Positions 35,316-44,635 of a stretch of 64,000 nt of DNA are shown piece by piece. The notes below the pieces were generated by a model. The model saw only the letters and a list, made by a program, of their open reading frames with translations, was not told the DNA's origin and did no database searches. The first letter of the stretch is position 1. Each line of letters starts with the position of its first letter. This DNA is from PALSA-693 sp963781155 (GTDB lineage: Bacteria; Actinomycetota; Acidimicrobiia; Acidimicrobiales; Palsa-688): NCBI GenBank assembly GCA_963781155.1, contig CAWAEC010000006.1, positions 930,001 through 994,000 of the forward strand. The letters run 5' to 3'. Position numbers and translations under genes: made by a program.

Positions 35316-36189
35316 CAGCGCACGCCGTCGAGTGCGGCCTCCAGGCGATCGAGCTCGCCTATATCGTCGCTTAGGGGGATGAAGACCAGTTCGTCGAACC
35401 CGGCCTGCCGGCAGTTGTCGACTGCCATCTTGACGCCGTCGGGGGTGTGGACCGGCAAGTCCCCGAACGGCGTCGGCGATCCTGCCGGCAGGCCGATGTA
35501 AGCGGCGGCGGCATCGTCGAGTTGCTGCTTGGCTTTGTCGCCCAGGGCGTACCAGAGGCTGTTCACCAGGTAGGGCCGCTCGGAACGACCCGCTTGCTCC
35601 CACGCATCGACGTGGGCGGCGACCTCGGTCTTGAGCGACTCCACCTCGACGGTCATGTTCGCTCCCAACCATCCGTCAGCCCATTTCGCCGCCGCGGGAG
35701 CGCAGTTGGGCCAGAGGCGCTCGTGAAAAGCGGCGGTCCGCCTGGCTGGACAGGCGCCGGCCCGACCGGGGCGGCGCCCTCCCATGGCGGCTCGCCGGCC
35801 CAGATGCGACGAATCGTCGCCACTGCGTCATCGATGCGCTTCCACCGGTTGTCAAAGTTCGAGCCGGCCGCGCGGTAGTCGTCCTCCCGCCCCCCGGCGC
35901 CGATGCCGAGCACGAACCGCCCTCCCGAAATAACGTCGATCGACGCCGCTCGCTTAGCGAGCAGAACGGGTGGATGCATGGCAAGGATCATGATGTTGCT
36001 CATAACCCGCACTCGGTTTGTTACCGCAGCCGCAGCGGCGAGGAAAGCGTGCTCCTCGACCTGGGGCCAAAGCACCCGCTCACCGGTGCAGATGGTGTTG
36101 AATGGCCCCTGGTCCACCCGCCGAAACCACTCCAGGAGCCGGTCCCGGTTCGTGCCCGACATGTACGGCCCGTTGATCCCGAACTTCAC
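35315..36189 (-). pseudogene. LLM-class F420-type oxidoreductase, one frameshift
   Basis: From ATG 36189: MKFGINGPYMSGTNRDRLLE, TNRVRVMSNIMILAMHPPVL, GGRFVLGIGAGGREDDYRAA and the conserved QPGGPPLFTSASGP. Near 35705 one base is lost and reading continues NCAPAAAKWADGWLGANMTV, then FDELVFIPLSDDIGELDRLE to the stop. Repaired length is about 291. All family landmarks are present, so this is a recent lesion or a sequencing indel. It heads the two-gene unit with the FadR-type regulator. Confidence 0.8.
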
Positions 36190-36873
36190 TACTTCGCCGC
36201 CGCGGATGCCGTTGACCTCTGGGGCACGGTTCTATTGACCTTTCGTACGCCGATAGGAAATCGTGTTACCGCTTCGCGCAACACGAGACTCAGCTCGAGG
36301 CTAGCTGGCCGGGCCGGGGTGCCGTCGCGATGAAACCGTGGTGGAACCGGAGGCCAGGACGGCCAAGAGTCGACTGATCGGACTGTGGCGTCGAGCGGTG
36401 CAGGGCCACGGGGGCCAGCGTTCCGAAATGTTCGGCCATTACGCCCAGCAGGAGCAACAGACAACCGCGGGAGGTGTCCCGTCCGCTTAGGAGGGTCTCC
36501 CAAGGATGGGGAGGTTCTGAAGAACCGAGACGGGGGCAGTGGCAGGAGCGTCGTTGAGGAGGTCCTGTTCTTGGGTATGCAACTCCAATCCTCAGTCTCG
36601 CTCGCTGGTCGGGAGAAGCGACTTCCGGCGGATTTGGGGTGGACCTTCGCCGCACCCGAGTCTAGGGTGCATTTAGGTACCTGTTCAAGTGTCCGGTTGG
36701 AGCGGCCCGTTCGCGAGAGTGGGGCTCGGAGTATGGGGGGTCCCCTGAGGTGGCAGGACTGACATGATGTTCGTCGGCAGCGTCGGCGTCAGCGATACCC
36801 CGAAGGGCTTTACCTCGCCGTTCGGGCGCCGTCCACCCCGTGCACGCGGTCAGATGCCGAGCCGGATGACCCG
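36190..36873. other. Gene-free stretch
   Basis: About 680 bp between the divergent LLM gene and the DUF35 gene. No frame shows family features and no RNA is apparent. Promoters for both sides should lie here, but I found no convincing hexamer pair. Confidence 0.4.
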
Positions 36874-37320
36874 ATGAGTACGACGCCCCCGTTCGACGTC
36901 ACCCGTTGTCCGCCGGTCCCTGGGCGTACCGATCTGACCGGGTTCTATTGGGACGCGGTCGACGCCCACCGCCTGGAGTTGTTGCGCTGCCCGGCATGCG
37001 GCCATTTCGTGCACTATCCCCGGCGGGTCTGTAATCAGTGTCTCTCAACCGACCTCAAACCTGAGGTCATATCGGGACGGGGCACGCTGTACAGCTACTG
37101 CGAGGTCATGCAGGCGTCGCATCCGTACTTCGCCGCCAGGCTGCCATACTTCATCGGGGTCATCGACATCGAGGAGGAGCCCGGCGTGCGCATCCCCACC
37201 GGCCTCGTCGACTGCACCGCCGACGACCTGCGGTGCGGGATCAGCGTGGAGGTGGTGTTCCGTGACCTCACGCCAACGCTGACGCTGCCGTACTTCCGAC
37301 CCGCGGGCGCCTCATTGTGA
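36874..37320 (+). CDS. Zn-ribbon/OB-fold (DUF35) acyl-CoA-binding partner protein
   Basis: 148 residues. The N-terminal helix FYWDAVDAHRLELLRCPACG leads to a rubredoxin-like zinc ribbon with CPACG and CNQC, then the OB-fold RGTLYSYCEVMQ, LPYFIGVIDIEEEPGVR and VVFRDLTPTLTLPYFRP. These proteins form heteromers with thiolase-like Ltp enzymes; in steroid side-chain catabolism ChsH2-type DUF35 domains bind Ltp2 aldolase. Its overlap with the thiolase gene (GTGA) shows the same partnership. Confidence 0.9.
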   Translation: MSTTPPFDVTRCPPVPGRTDLTGFYWDAVDAHRLELLRCPACGHFVHYPRRVCNQCLSTDLKPEVISGRGTLYSYCEVMQASHPYFAARLPYFIGVIDIEEEPGVRIPTGLVDCTADDLRCGISVEVVFRDLTPTLTLPYFRPAGASL

Positions 37321-38501
37321 GGCACCAGGAGGCGGCTGCCGTCGGGGTGGGGTACTCTGCCACGGGCCGAAAAACGGGGTTGTCGTCGTTCGAGCTGGCC
37401 CGTCAGGCCACGATCGCGGCGCTGGCCGATGCTGGGATGGCCCCGGCCGATCTCGACGGTGTGACCTTGCTGTGGGGCGTGGCCGGACCGGCTCCGGCCG
37501 GCTTGGACGTGGTCGAGCCGATGAGCTTTGCGCAGGCGATGGGCATCGGCCCCCTCAACTGGTATGGCACGGCTGGTCCCGCCTACATCGGTCCCGCCCT
37601 GGAGGCTATCTCGGCCATCCGCTCGGGCATGGCCCACACCGTGCTCACCCTGCGCATCATCAACCAGCGGCTGAGCACGACCGCCGAGCTCGCTGCGCTG
37701 TCCGAGGCCCGCGAGCCGGTGACGGCGCCCGGCGACATGGGGTTCACCATGCCGTACGGATTTGGTGTGGGCGGCATCATCCCGTCGATCGCAGCGCTGC
37801 CGGCGCAACGGCACATGGACGTGTTCGGTACGACCGAAGAGCAGTTCGGCACCCATGTCATCGCCCAGCGTTGGCATGCCTCGATGAACGAGGACGCCAT
37901 CTTTCGCGACCCCCTGACCATGGACGACTACCTGGCGTCGCGATTCATCGCCAAGCCGGTGCGCCTGCTCGATTGCGACTATCCCGTCGACTCGGCATCC
38001 GCGGTGATCTACACAGCCGGGGACCGGGCCCGGGACTGGCGGCAGCCGCCGGTGTGGGTCGAGTCGGCGGCCAGCTCGTCGGTCGGCGCATTCTCGGTCT
38101 TCGATCTCGGCGACATGAACCACAACTCGCCGTTCCACGCCGCGGGAGAGTTGTGGAAGCGAACTGACCTGGGACCGGGTGACTGCGACTTCGCCCAACT
38201 CTACGATGGGTTCACCATCATCGTGTTCCAGTGGCTCGAGGCCTTGGGGTTCTGCAAGCTGGGCGAATCAGGATCGTTCGTTGCGGACGGTAACACCCGC
38301 CTCGGCGGGTCGTTGCCGGTGAACACCGACGGCGGGGCGTGCAACGTCGGCCGCCGCCACGGCGCCAACTTCTGCATCGAAACGGTGCGCCAGCTTCGCG
38401 GCCAATGCGGTCCGCGCCAGATCGCTGACGCCGAGGTAGGGGTGTGGGCAAACGCGGTCGGGCCGTTCTCGGGAGCGGTACTCATGACCAAGGATCGCTG
38501 A
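37317..38501 (+). CDS. Thiolase-like lipid-transfer protein (Ltp/SCPx-type)
   Basis: 394 residues. A thiolase fold of the non-condensing Ltp branch: AAAVGVGYSATGRKTGLSSF, ARQATIAALADAGMAPADLD, CDFAQLYDGFTIIVFQWLEA, GGSLPVNTDGGACNVGRRHG and ANAVGPFSGAVLMTKDR. Ltp2-like members catalyse retro-aldol cleavage of 17-hydroxy steroid-CoA side chains when paired with a DUF35 partner, which here is the overlapping upstream gene. A true thiolase would show the acylated Cys in a CxS/G context; it is not evident, in line with aldolase activity. Confidence 0.88.
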   Translation: MRHQEAAAVGVGYSATGRKTGLSSFELARQATIAALADAGMAPADLDGVTLLWGVAGPAPAGLDVVEPMSFAQAMGIGPLNWYGTAGPAYIGPALEAISAIRSGMAHTVLTLRIINQRLSTTAELAALSEAREPVTAPGDMGFTMPYGFGVGGIIPSIAALPAQRHMDVFGTTEEQFGTHVIAQRWHASMNEDAIFRDPLTMDDYLASRFIAKPVRLLDCDYPVDSASAVIYTAGDRARDWRQPPVWVESAASSSVGAFSVFDLGDMNHNSPFHAAGELWKRTDLGPGDCDFAQLYDGFTIIVFQWLEALGFCKLGESGSFVADGNTRLGGSLPVNTDGGACNVGRRHGANFCIETVRQLRGQCGPRQIADAEVGVWANAVGPFSGAVLMTKDR

Positions 38502-38535
38502 CACGACCATGCCGTAAGGTTCGGGAGGAGAAGTC

Positions 38536-38980
38536 ATGGACACAGACCCGCAGGCTGAGGCAGCGCCTTTTCTTGCCATCCAGCAGCTCATCGACTACGT
38601 CGCCCCGCAGCCAATGTACCGGGACATGCTCGACGCCGGGCCACTGGCCCAGCTGGCGCCCGGCGCCACCATGACGGTGTCGCGCCAGGCGTGGCAACGT
38701 CCTCGAACTGGGCCTCGGGCCCGCCAATGTCGATCCCTCCGTCTTCGACGACCCCTTCGAGGTCCGCTTCGACCGCGCCGCCAACCCCCACGTGGCCTTC
38801 GGCGTCGGCGTCCATCGCTGCCTCGGGTCGCATCTGGCCCGCCGCGAGCTGCGGGTGGCATTGCGGGAGTGGCACCGGCGCATCCCCGACTGCCAGCTGG
38901 TTCCCGGCACGGAGCTGAAATACCCACCGGGATTGCGCTCTGTGCAGAACCTCCGCTTGCGGTGGCCGTCCCGGGGATGA
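38536..38980 (+). pseudogene. Cytochrome P450 with internal deletion
   Basis: The N terminus MDTDPQAEAAPFLAIQQLID through APGATMTVSRQAWQR is followed, in another frame, by NVLELGLGPANVDPSVFDDP, then the heme loop VAFGVGVHRCLGSHLARREL and a normal C terminus ending in LRWPSRG. About 250 residues including the I helix and ExxR are missing. The tail is close to that of the P450 at 32930-34156. A strong GGAGGAG precedes ATG 38536. Non-functional. Confidence 0.85.
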
Positions 38981-39130
38981 CCGACATGTCGACCCGCGAC
39001 CGACCGACTTGCGCCCGTGCTCGTGACTATCGCGGTGGTGGCCGAAGCTGGGAGTGATGGGCCGGTTGTCTTGGCCCATCTGCAGGTAGAGCCGGCTTGA
39101 GCATGAATCGAACGATCGGAAGGGAGTGCC

Positions 39131-40021
39131 GTGGAGCGTCAAGAGCTGGAGACAGTCATCTACGAGAAGGACGGCCCGATTGCCAGGATCATCCTGAACC
39201 GCCCGGAGAAGGCCAACGCGCAGAACTCGGCGATGGTCTGGGACGTCGAGAACAGCTTGAGGGACGCCGAGGCCGACTATGCGATCAAGGTCGTGGTAAT
39301 GAAAGCGAACGGTCGGGGCTTCTGCGCCGGGCATGACGTCGGCGGACCGGGTCCGGGGCCTGGGTACCCCGAGTTCGTGGAGGCGATGGAGGCCGGTCAT
39401 CCCTGGGGCGGTCCGGCGACGCTGTTCATGTGGCCCGTGCTCCACCTGTGGGAGTTTCAGAAACCAACGGTTGCCGCCGTCCAGGGCTATTGCGTCGGCG
39501 GCGGAACCTACTTCGCACTCCTCAACGACATCGTGGTCGCCTCCGACGACGCCTATTTCCAGATGCCGCTGCCACAGGGATTGGGTTTTCCCGGCGGAGA
39601 GACGATGATCGAGCCCTGGGTGACGATGAACTTCCATCACACCTACGAGTACCTGTACCTGTCGCAGACCGTCGACGCCCAGGAGGCCTACCGGCTCGGC
39701 ATGGTCAACCGGGTCGTGCCCGGCGATGAGCTGGAAAGCACTGCGGAGCTGATCGCCCGGCAGATCGCCCAGGCGCCGCTGTCGGTCCTGATGGGCATCA
39801 AGGCAGGCGTCAAGCGGGCGTGGGAGGGGATGGGCATGCGGGTGCACATCCAGTCCCACCTCCAGGTGATGGAAGCAGTGGGCCGGGCCGGCGACGTGGC
39901 CGCGTGGCGGCAGGAGAACGCCGAGAAGGGCTACGGGACGTCGCCGCGACAGGTGGCGGCCAAACGGGGCGAAGCGGCCGCCGCGGCGGCAGCCACCGGC
40001 GCCGGGAACGGTGGTGCGTGA
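39131..40021 (+). CDS. Enoyl-CoA hydratase/isomerase (crotonase family)
   Basis: 296 residues, GTG start with AAGGGA at 39119-39124. Crotonase landmarks are RIILNRPEKANAQNSAM, the oxyanion-hole segments GRGFCAGHDVGGPG and VAAVQGYCVGGGTYFALLND, and LGFPGGETMIEPWVTMNFHH where one catalytic Glu is expected. The alanine-rich tail is unusual. It may hydrate an enoyl-CoA or do ring C-C hydrolysis. It overlaps the DUF2889 gene by GTGA in a run of beta-oxidation-like genes. Confidence 0.92.
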   Translation: MERQELETVIYEKDGPIARIILNRPEKANAQNSAMVWDVENSLRDAEADYAIKVVVMKANGRGFCAGHDVGGPGPGPGYPEFVEAMEAGHPWGGPATLFMWPVLHLWEFQKPTVAAVQGYCVGGGTYFALLNDIVVASDDAYFQMPLPQGLGFPGGETMIEPWVTMNFHHTYEYLYLSQTVDAQEAYRLGMVNRVVPGDELESTAELIARQIAQAPLSVLMGIKAGVKRAWEGMGMRVHIQSHLQVMEAVGRAGDVAAWRQENAEKGYGTSPRQVAAKRGEAAAAAAATGAGNGGA

Positions 40022-41046
40022 GCGTTCCTGAGCTGCTCGGCCCGCTCACGATCGCGGCGCCGGTCCGGCGCCCCGGGACGGTGCGGCGGACCTCGAACCT
40101 CGATTGTATCCGCGTGCCGGACGATCCCAGCATGTGGTCGGTGCGCCGCATCCGCGGCGGCGGGCGTGATCTACTGACCGCTGACCACGGTTCGCTGACC
40201 CTCGACCAGGCCCGCTTCGAGGTCGAGGTGGACACCGGCAGCGCCATCGTCAGCATCGGGGCCGGTCCCCACGCCGAGTCGCTGGCGGCGCTGGTCGGCG
40301 CCCGGGTTGGCTTCGGCTTTCGCTCCCAGGTCAAGCCTTTGCTGCAACAGCTCGGCCCGTCGCTGCTGGCTCTGCTGGTCGACGACCTCTCAGGCGCGAC
40401 CGCCCCCGCCGGGTACGCCGCCATCCGCGAGCGCGCCTTGTCAGGCACCCCGGAGCTGCCCCGCCCGCCGCCTGGTGCCCCGAGTGAAGGCCCGACGCGG
40501 CTGGACGTGTGCGCGGGCTGGCGGGAGGGTGGCCTGGCCAGTTCGGCACGCGTCTCGGGGGAGCGCGTGCCCTTCCGCGAGGCGCCCCTGGCCCCGCCCG
40601 TAGGGCGAGCCGATGATTCGGACGCCTGGCATGGGCTGGAACCGCTGGAAGCGGGGTGGACCCGCCGACTGCGGCGCCTCGACGTCACCTCGGAAGGCGC
40701 CACGCTGGCCGTCGACGCTATGTTCCGGGACACCTCCGTGGATCCCGATGGCACCGAGCGTGTCGTCCACGAGTACGCCCTTACCGCAACTCTCGACGCC
40801 GACCAACTCGTCTTCGTCGCCGCCCGGGCCGACCCCCGGGCGCTCCCGTTCCCGACCGATTGCCCGGCAGCGGCAGCGAGCGCCTCGGTGCTGGTGGGCC
40901 AGCCCCTCGCCGGGTTGCGGCGAGCCGTGCCGCGTCTGGCTTCTGGCCCCAGCTCGTGCACCCACCTCAACGACCTCATGCGCTCCCTCGCCGACATCGA
41001 GGCGCTGGTCCACGCTGGCGCTCTCGTTGGTGACAAGGAGGTATGA
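40018..41046 (+). CDS. DUF2889 domain protein
   Basis: 342 residues, GTG start overlapping the hydratase stop. The C-terminal half is DUF2889: AGWTRRLRRLDVTSEGATLA, DGTERVVHEYALTATLDADQ, ADPRALPFPTDCPAAAASAS and SSCTHLNDLMRSLADIEAL with conserved Cys, Thr and His. The N-terminal half contains an APVRRPGTVRRTSNLDCI segment typical of the same family, so the domain appears twice in tandem. Function is not established; members recur beside steroid and terpene CoA genes. Both ends overlap neighbours, so it is co-translated with the hydratase and the dehydrogenase. Confidence 0.85.
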   Translation: MSVPELLGPLTIAAPVRRPGTVRRTSNLDCIRVPDDPSMWSVRRIRGGGRDLLTADHGSLTLDQARFEVEVDTGSAIVSIGAGPHAESLAALVGARVGFGFRSQVKPLLQQLGPSLLALLVDDLSGATAPAGYAAIRERALSGTPELPRPPPGAPSEGPTRLDVCAGWREGGLASSARVSGERVPFREAPLAPPVGRADDSDAWHGLEPLEAGWTRRLRRLDVTSEGATLAVDAMFRDTSVDPDGTERVVHEYALTATLDADQLVFVAARADPRALPFPTDCPAAAASASVLVGQPLAGLRRAVPRLASGPSSCTHLNDLMRSLADIEALVHAGALVGDKEV

Positions 41047-42153
41047 TGCAGTTCACCTACCCACCGGAAGCGGAGGAGCTGAGAGCCGAGCTGCGGGCCT
41101 GGCTGACCGAGAACCTCACCGACGACTTTCGCAACCACGGTCCGCAAGCCATGTTCGGGGGCGGCGGGGCCCGGCCCGATCTGATAAACGCCCGGGCGTG
41201 GTCCCGCAGCCTCTATGAGGGGGGCTGGGCCTGCATCGAGTGGCCCAGAGAGCACGGCGGGCGGGCCGCGACGGCGGCGCAGCAGATCGTCTTCGCGGAG
41301 GAGATGCAGGCGGGCTGGGGCGCCTGGGCATCCCGGTCAGCTCGGCATCACCCACATCGGTCCGGCCATCGTCATATTCAGCACTGATGAGCAGCGGGCC
41401 CGCTTCCTTCCCCGGATGCTGGCCGGCGACGACATCTGGTGCCAGGGCTTCTCCGAACCTGACGCCGGCAGCGATCTGGCCTCGCTGCGCACGCGAGCCG
41501 ACGACGACGGCGATGAGTTAGTGATCACTGGGCACAAGACCTGGAACTCGGGCGGGCACATGGCCGACTGGTGCGAGCTGCTGGTGCGGACCGACCCGGA
41601 CACGCCACGCCACGGCGGCATCTCCTGTTTGCTGGTCGATATGCGCACGCAGGGGGTCGAGGTCCGCCCGAACCGGACCGTGGCTATCGACCGCACGCTC
41701 GTGGCCGTGGTGGTCGATGCCGTCGGCGCCGCCCAAGCCGCCCTCGACCTGACCCTCGGCTACGTCGGGGCCAGGACGCAGTTCGACGAGCCCATCGGCG
41801 CCTTCCAGCACGTCCAACGCCACTGCGTCGACGCCTTCGAGCAGCTCGAGATGAGCCGTACCGTGGGTTACTACGCCATGTGGGCGGCCGACGACGGCGA
41901 CGCTGGCGAAGCGCATCGCGCCGCCGTGATGGCTAAGGCGTTCGCCAGTGACGCCCTCCCGAGCGCCTGCTCGCACGCGGTGCAGGCCCACGGCGGCACC
42001 GGCGTCACCTGGGAGTACGACCTGCACCTGTTCTACAAGCGGTGCCTGTCGATGCAGTCCGCGTACGGCGCTGCCGCCGAGCACTACGAAGACGTCGCCT
42101 CGATCATCCACGACCAACCCCTGGAGGCGGCGGGGACGGGGAACGGGCGGTGA
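41043..42153 (+). pseudogene. Acyl-CoA dehydrogenase, frameshifted and apparently chimeric
   Basis: From ATG 41043 the N terminus MQFTYPPEAEELRAELRAWL to AEEMQAGWGAWA is normal. Near 41330 one base is off and reading continues QLGITHIGPAIVIFSTDEQR, CQGFSEPDAGSDLASLRTRA and WNSGGHMADWCELLVRTD. After VEVRPNRTVAIDR it jumps directly to LVAVVVDAVGAAQAALDLTL and RTQFDEPIGAFQHVQRH, skipping the beta-domain end and the first helices of the C domain. The C terminus GGTGVTWEYDLHLFYKRCLS is complete. This looks like two adjacent dehydrogenase genes fused by deletion. Probably inactive. Confidence 0.7.
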
Positions 42154-42653
42154 CGGTCATCGACGCCGGCGCTCCTGGGCGGGAGATGCTGAAGGTCGGC
42201 AAGGCTGATGGCGCCCGGCGCATCTGGATCTGTAGCGGCGACGCCATGCCCAAAGGCAGTGCGGTCGGCCTGCACCGCCATGGCGGTGACGAGATCTTCC
42301 AGGTGTTCAGCGGCGTGGTCCGCTTTCACGTCGACGGCCGCAACATCGACGTCGGCGGCGGCCACTTCGTGGTCGTGCCGCCCTTTACCGAACACGGCTT
42401 CAAGATCCTCACCGACGACGCCAGCATGCAGTTCATCGGCGAGATCGAGATGGGAGAGTGGGTCACCGTCATCGACCCTGACGGGTCGCGGCGTCAAGTC
42501 GAGGTCCGCTCCGAGGTGATGCCGTGGCACCGCAGCCCGCTCGAAGGCGAAGTCTTCGACCTGAGCTCGATGTTTGCCATGTTCGAGTCGACAGTGCACC
42601 TGCTCAACCAGGAACCCGGCCAGGAGGACCGTCATCATGCTGAACACGGGTGA
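42150..42653 (+). CDS. Cupin-domain protein
   Basis: 167 residues. GTG 42150 overlaps the upstream stop by 4 bp. A single small cupin barrel: GLHRHGGDEIFQVFSGVVRF (metal motif HxH...E) and GHFVVVPPFTEHGFKI with the late His. It may be a metal-dependent isomerase, dioxygenase or binding protein; it cannot be assigned. It is in one run with the dehydrogenase and Bcp and overlaps the latter by 17 bp. Confidence 0.8.
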   Translation: MTVIDAGAPGREMLKVGKADGARRIWICSGDAMPKGSAVGLHRHGGDEIFQVFSGVVRFHVDGRNIDVGGGHFVVVPPFTEHGFKILTDDASMQFIGEIEMGEWVTVIDPDGSRRQVEVRSEVMPWHRSPLEGEVFDLSSMFAMFESTVHLLNQEPGQEDRHHAEHG

Positions 42654-43095
42654 CTCCGCACCCCAATTCACCCTCACCGACCAGCACGGCTCGCCGCTGT
42701 CGCTGTCGGCGCTGCGAGGCCGCAAAGCGCTGCTCTACTTCTACCCCAAGGCCGACACGCCGGGTTGCACGGCGCAATCCTGCGGCCTTCGGGACATCGC
42801 AGGCGAGGTGGGCGACACCGCCATTGTCGGCGTCAGCCCGGACACGCCCGGCGACCAGCTGGCCTTCGACCAGAAGTACGGGCTCGGCTTTCCCTTGCTC
42901 GCCGACGAGGGCCACAAGGTCGCCGACGACTACGACGTTTGGGGCGAGGTCGAGCTTCCCAACGGGATGAAGTTCACCGGTGTCCAGCGGTCCGCCTTCC
43001 TCATCGACGAAGACGGCCGCATCGCCGAAGCGTGGTACAAGATCACTCCAGCCGACACGCCACAGAACCTGCTGCACGCGCTTGGCGTTCGCTGA
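42637..43095 (+). CDS. bcp: Thiol peroxidase (Bcp/PrxQ type)
   Basis: 152 residues from ATG 42637. It reduces peroxides with a peroxidatic cysteine in YPKADTPGCTAQSCGLRD; the second cysteine five residues later is the resolving one of the PrxQ alpha-2 type. Further landmarks are APQFTLTDQHGSPLSLSALR, FPLLADEGHKVADDYDVWGE and RSAFLIDEDGRIAEAWYKI. It ends the catabolic run, where it may detoxify peroxide released by oxidases or uncoupled P450. Confidence 0.92.
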   Translation: MLNTGDSAPQFTLTDQHGSPLSLSALRGRKALLYFYPKADTPGCTAQSCGLRDIAGEVGDTAIVGVSPDTPGDQLAFDQKYGLGFPLLADEGHKVADDYDVWGEVELPNGMKFTGVQRSAFLIDEDGRIAEAWYKITPADTPQNLLHALGVR

Positions 43096-43404
43096 TGGCG
43101 TCCCGGGCATTTTCGCGCTATGAGCAAACGGCAGCGTCGACCACGTGAACGTCGCGCCTCCGGCCGCGGCCTCCACCGGCCCGGTCGTGCTGGTCCATGC
43201 CGGCGACGGGCGGTGGCCAAGATCCGATCCCGATCGGCAACCCGCGGGCAGGCCGGTCGACGCGCAAAAACGGGTGCGGCATTGCCGCGAGTCTTCCAGT
43301 TGGCGGGTTGGTAAGTCCCGACGGGGCCGACTGTGCCATGGCGGTGCGGTCTGGGTGGCGTGGCGGGGCGGAGCCTGTCCCGTCGACGAGGGGGAGGGGC
43401 GCTA
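43096..43404. other. Gene-free stretch
   Basis: About 310 bp with overlapping short frames and no family features. GAGGGGCGC at its end is the ribosome site of the epimerase gene. Confidence 0.4.
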
Positions 43405-44385
43405 ATGGCGAAGGTGCTCGTGACCGGGGCGACCGGGCTCATTGGCTCGTCGGTGTGCCGCCTGCTCGCCGAGGACGGCGACGAGCCGGTCGGCCTCGTT
43501 CGCCCCGGCGGCGACCGCGAGTCGCTCGAAATGAACGGGATCGCAGTCATCGAGGGCGATGTGACCTCCGGCACTGACGTGCTCCGGGCCTCCGAGGGTT
43601 GCGCGGCGGTCGTCCACTCGGCCGCGAGTCTCGGCGGTGCCAGCCAGGACCCCGATGAGCACCGGCGAACGAACGTGGAAGGCACTCGTCACGTGCTCGA
43701 GGCCGGCGCTCGTCAGCACATCCGCGTCGTCGCCCTCACGACCGCGTTGTACCTCGACTTCTCCGCGACGTTGACCGAGGCGTCGCCGCTCGCCCCCGGC
43801 ACCCCGCCCGACCCCTACAGCGCGTCGAAGGCCCAGGCTCACCTCGAGGCTATGGCACGCGCGGCGCGCGGCGAGGACGTCGTCGAGGTGATCCCCGGCG
43901 GCGCGTTCGGACCGGGCCTGTCGGTGAAGCGCTCCATTGGGCGGGGGAGCTGGAACCGTGCCATTCGCGCCGCGATCAACGGCCGCATCGACGATTACCT
44001 GATGAACAACCCCACGCCGTGGGTGCTGGGCGAGGACACCGCCCGGGCCAGCGTCGCCGCGTTGCGCACGGGCCGCGTGGGCGCCACCTACATCGCCTTC
44101 GGCGCCGAGGACGCGTCGGACGGCGCGCCGTTCCTGAACCTCGCTTGCGAGGTGGCGGGCGTCGAACACCGGGTGCGGGAGCTGTGGCTCGACGATACCA
44201 ACGAGGCCGAGATCCTGGCGAGCTTCGGCCCGAGCCTCGTCGCGAACGCCAAGCGCACGTGGCCGGTGCCGTGGTTCGACAACCACGTGACACGCGAGGA
44301 GCTTGCGTACGACCCGCGGCCGCTGCGCGACGCGATGGAGGTGACCGTCGAGTGGCTCCGCCGGGAAGGCCAGATCCCCGCGTGA
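43405..44385 (+). CDS. NAD-dependent epimerase/dehydratase (extended SDR)
   Basis: 326 residues from ATG 43405. The Rossmann motif is VLVTGATGLIGSSVCRLLAE, then AVVHSAASLGGASQDPDEHR, VVALTTALYLDF and the active-site PYSASKAQAHLEAMARAA (YxxxK). VVEVIPGGAFGPGLSVKRS is the usual post-catalytic segment. The extended-SDR form includes dihydroflavonol reductases and 3-beta-hydroxysteroid dehydrogenases, so oxidation or reduction of a hydroxyl in the local pathway is plausible. Not a sugar-nucleotide gene context. Confidence 0.9.
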   Translation: MAKVLVTGATGLIGSSVCRLLAEDGDEPVGLVRPGGDRESLEMNGIAVIEGDVTSGTDVLRASEGCAAVVHSAASLGGASQDPDEHRRTNVEGTRHVLEAGARQHIRVVALTTALYLDFSATLTEASPLAPGTPPDPYSASKAQAHLEAMARAARGEDVVEVIPGGAFGPGLSVKRSIGRGSWNRAIRAAINGRIDDYLMNNPTPWVLGEDTARASVAALRTGRVGATYIAFGAEDASDGAPFLNLACEVAGVEHRVRELWLDDTNEAEILASFGPSLVANAKRTWPVPWFDNHVTREELAYDPRPLRDAMEVTVEWLRREGQIPA

Positions 44386-44635
44386 GGCGACGGGCGACGT
44401 CACAATCGATGGGCGCGCCGTCGTGGACGCGCCAGTACCGAGGGCGTCGTGGCGATCTACCTACGAGACGGCGTTCCCGCGAGCGCCGGCAGCCGATCGC
44501 GAGGCGATAGTCGGCGGTAACATCGCCACGATCTCCGACATCCCACGTGCGATCTTTACTTGACCTGACGACGCCGGTTCGGCGAAGCCCCTGTCGAGCC
44601 GTCGCTTCTGGCCCCATTTCGTGAGGGAGCAAAAG

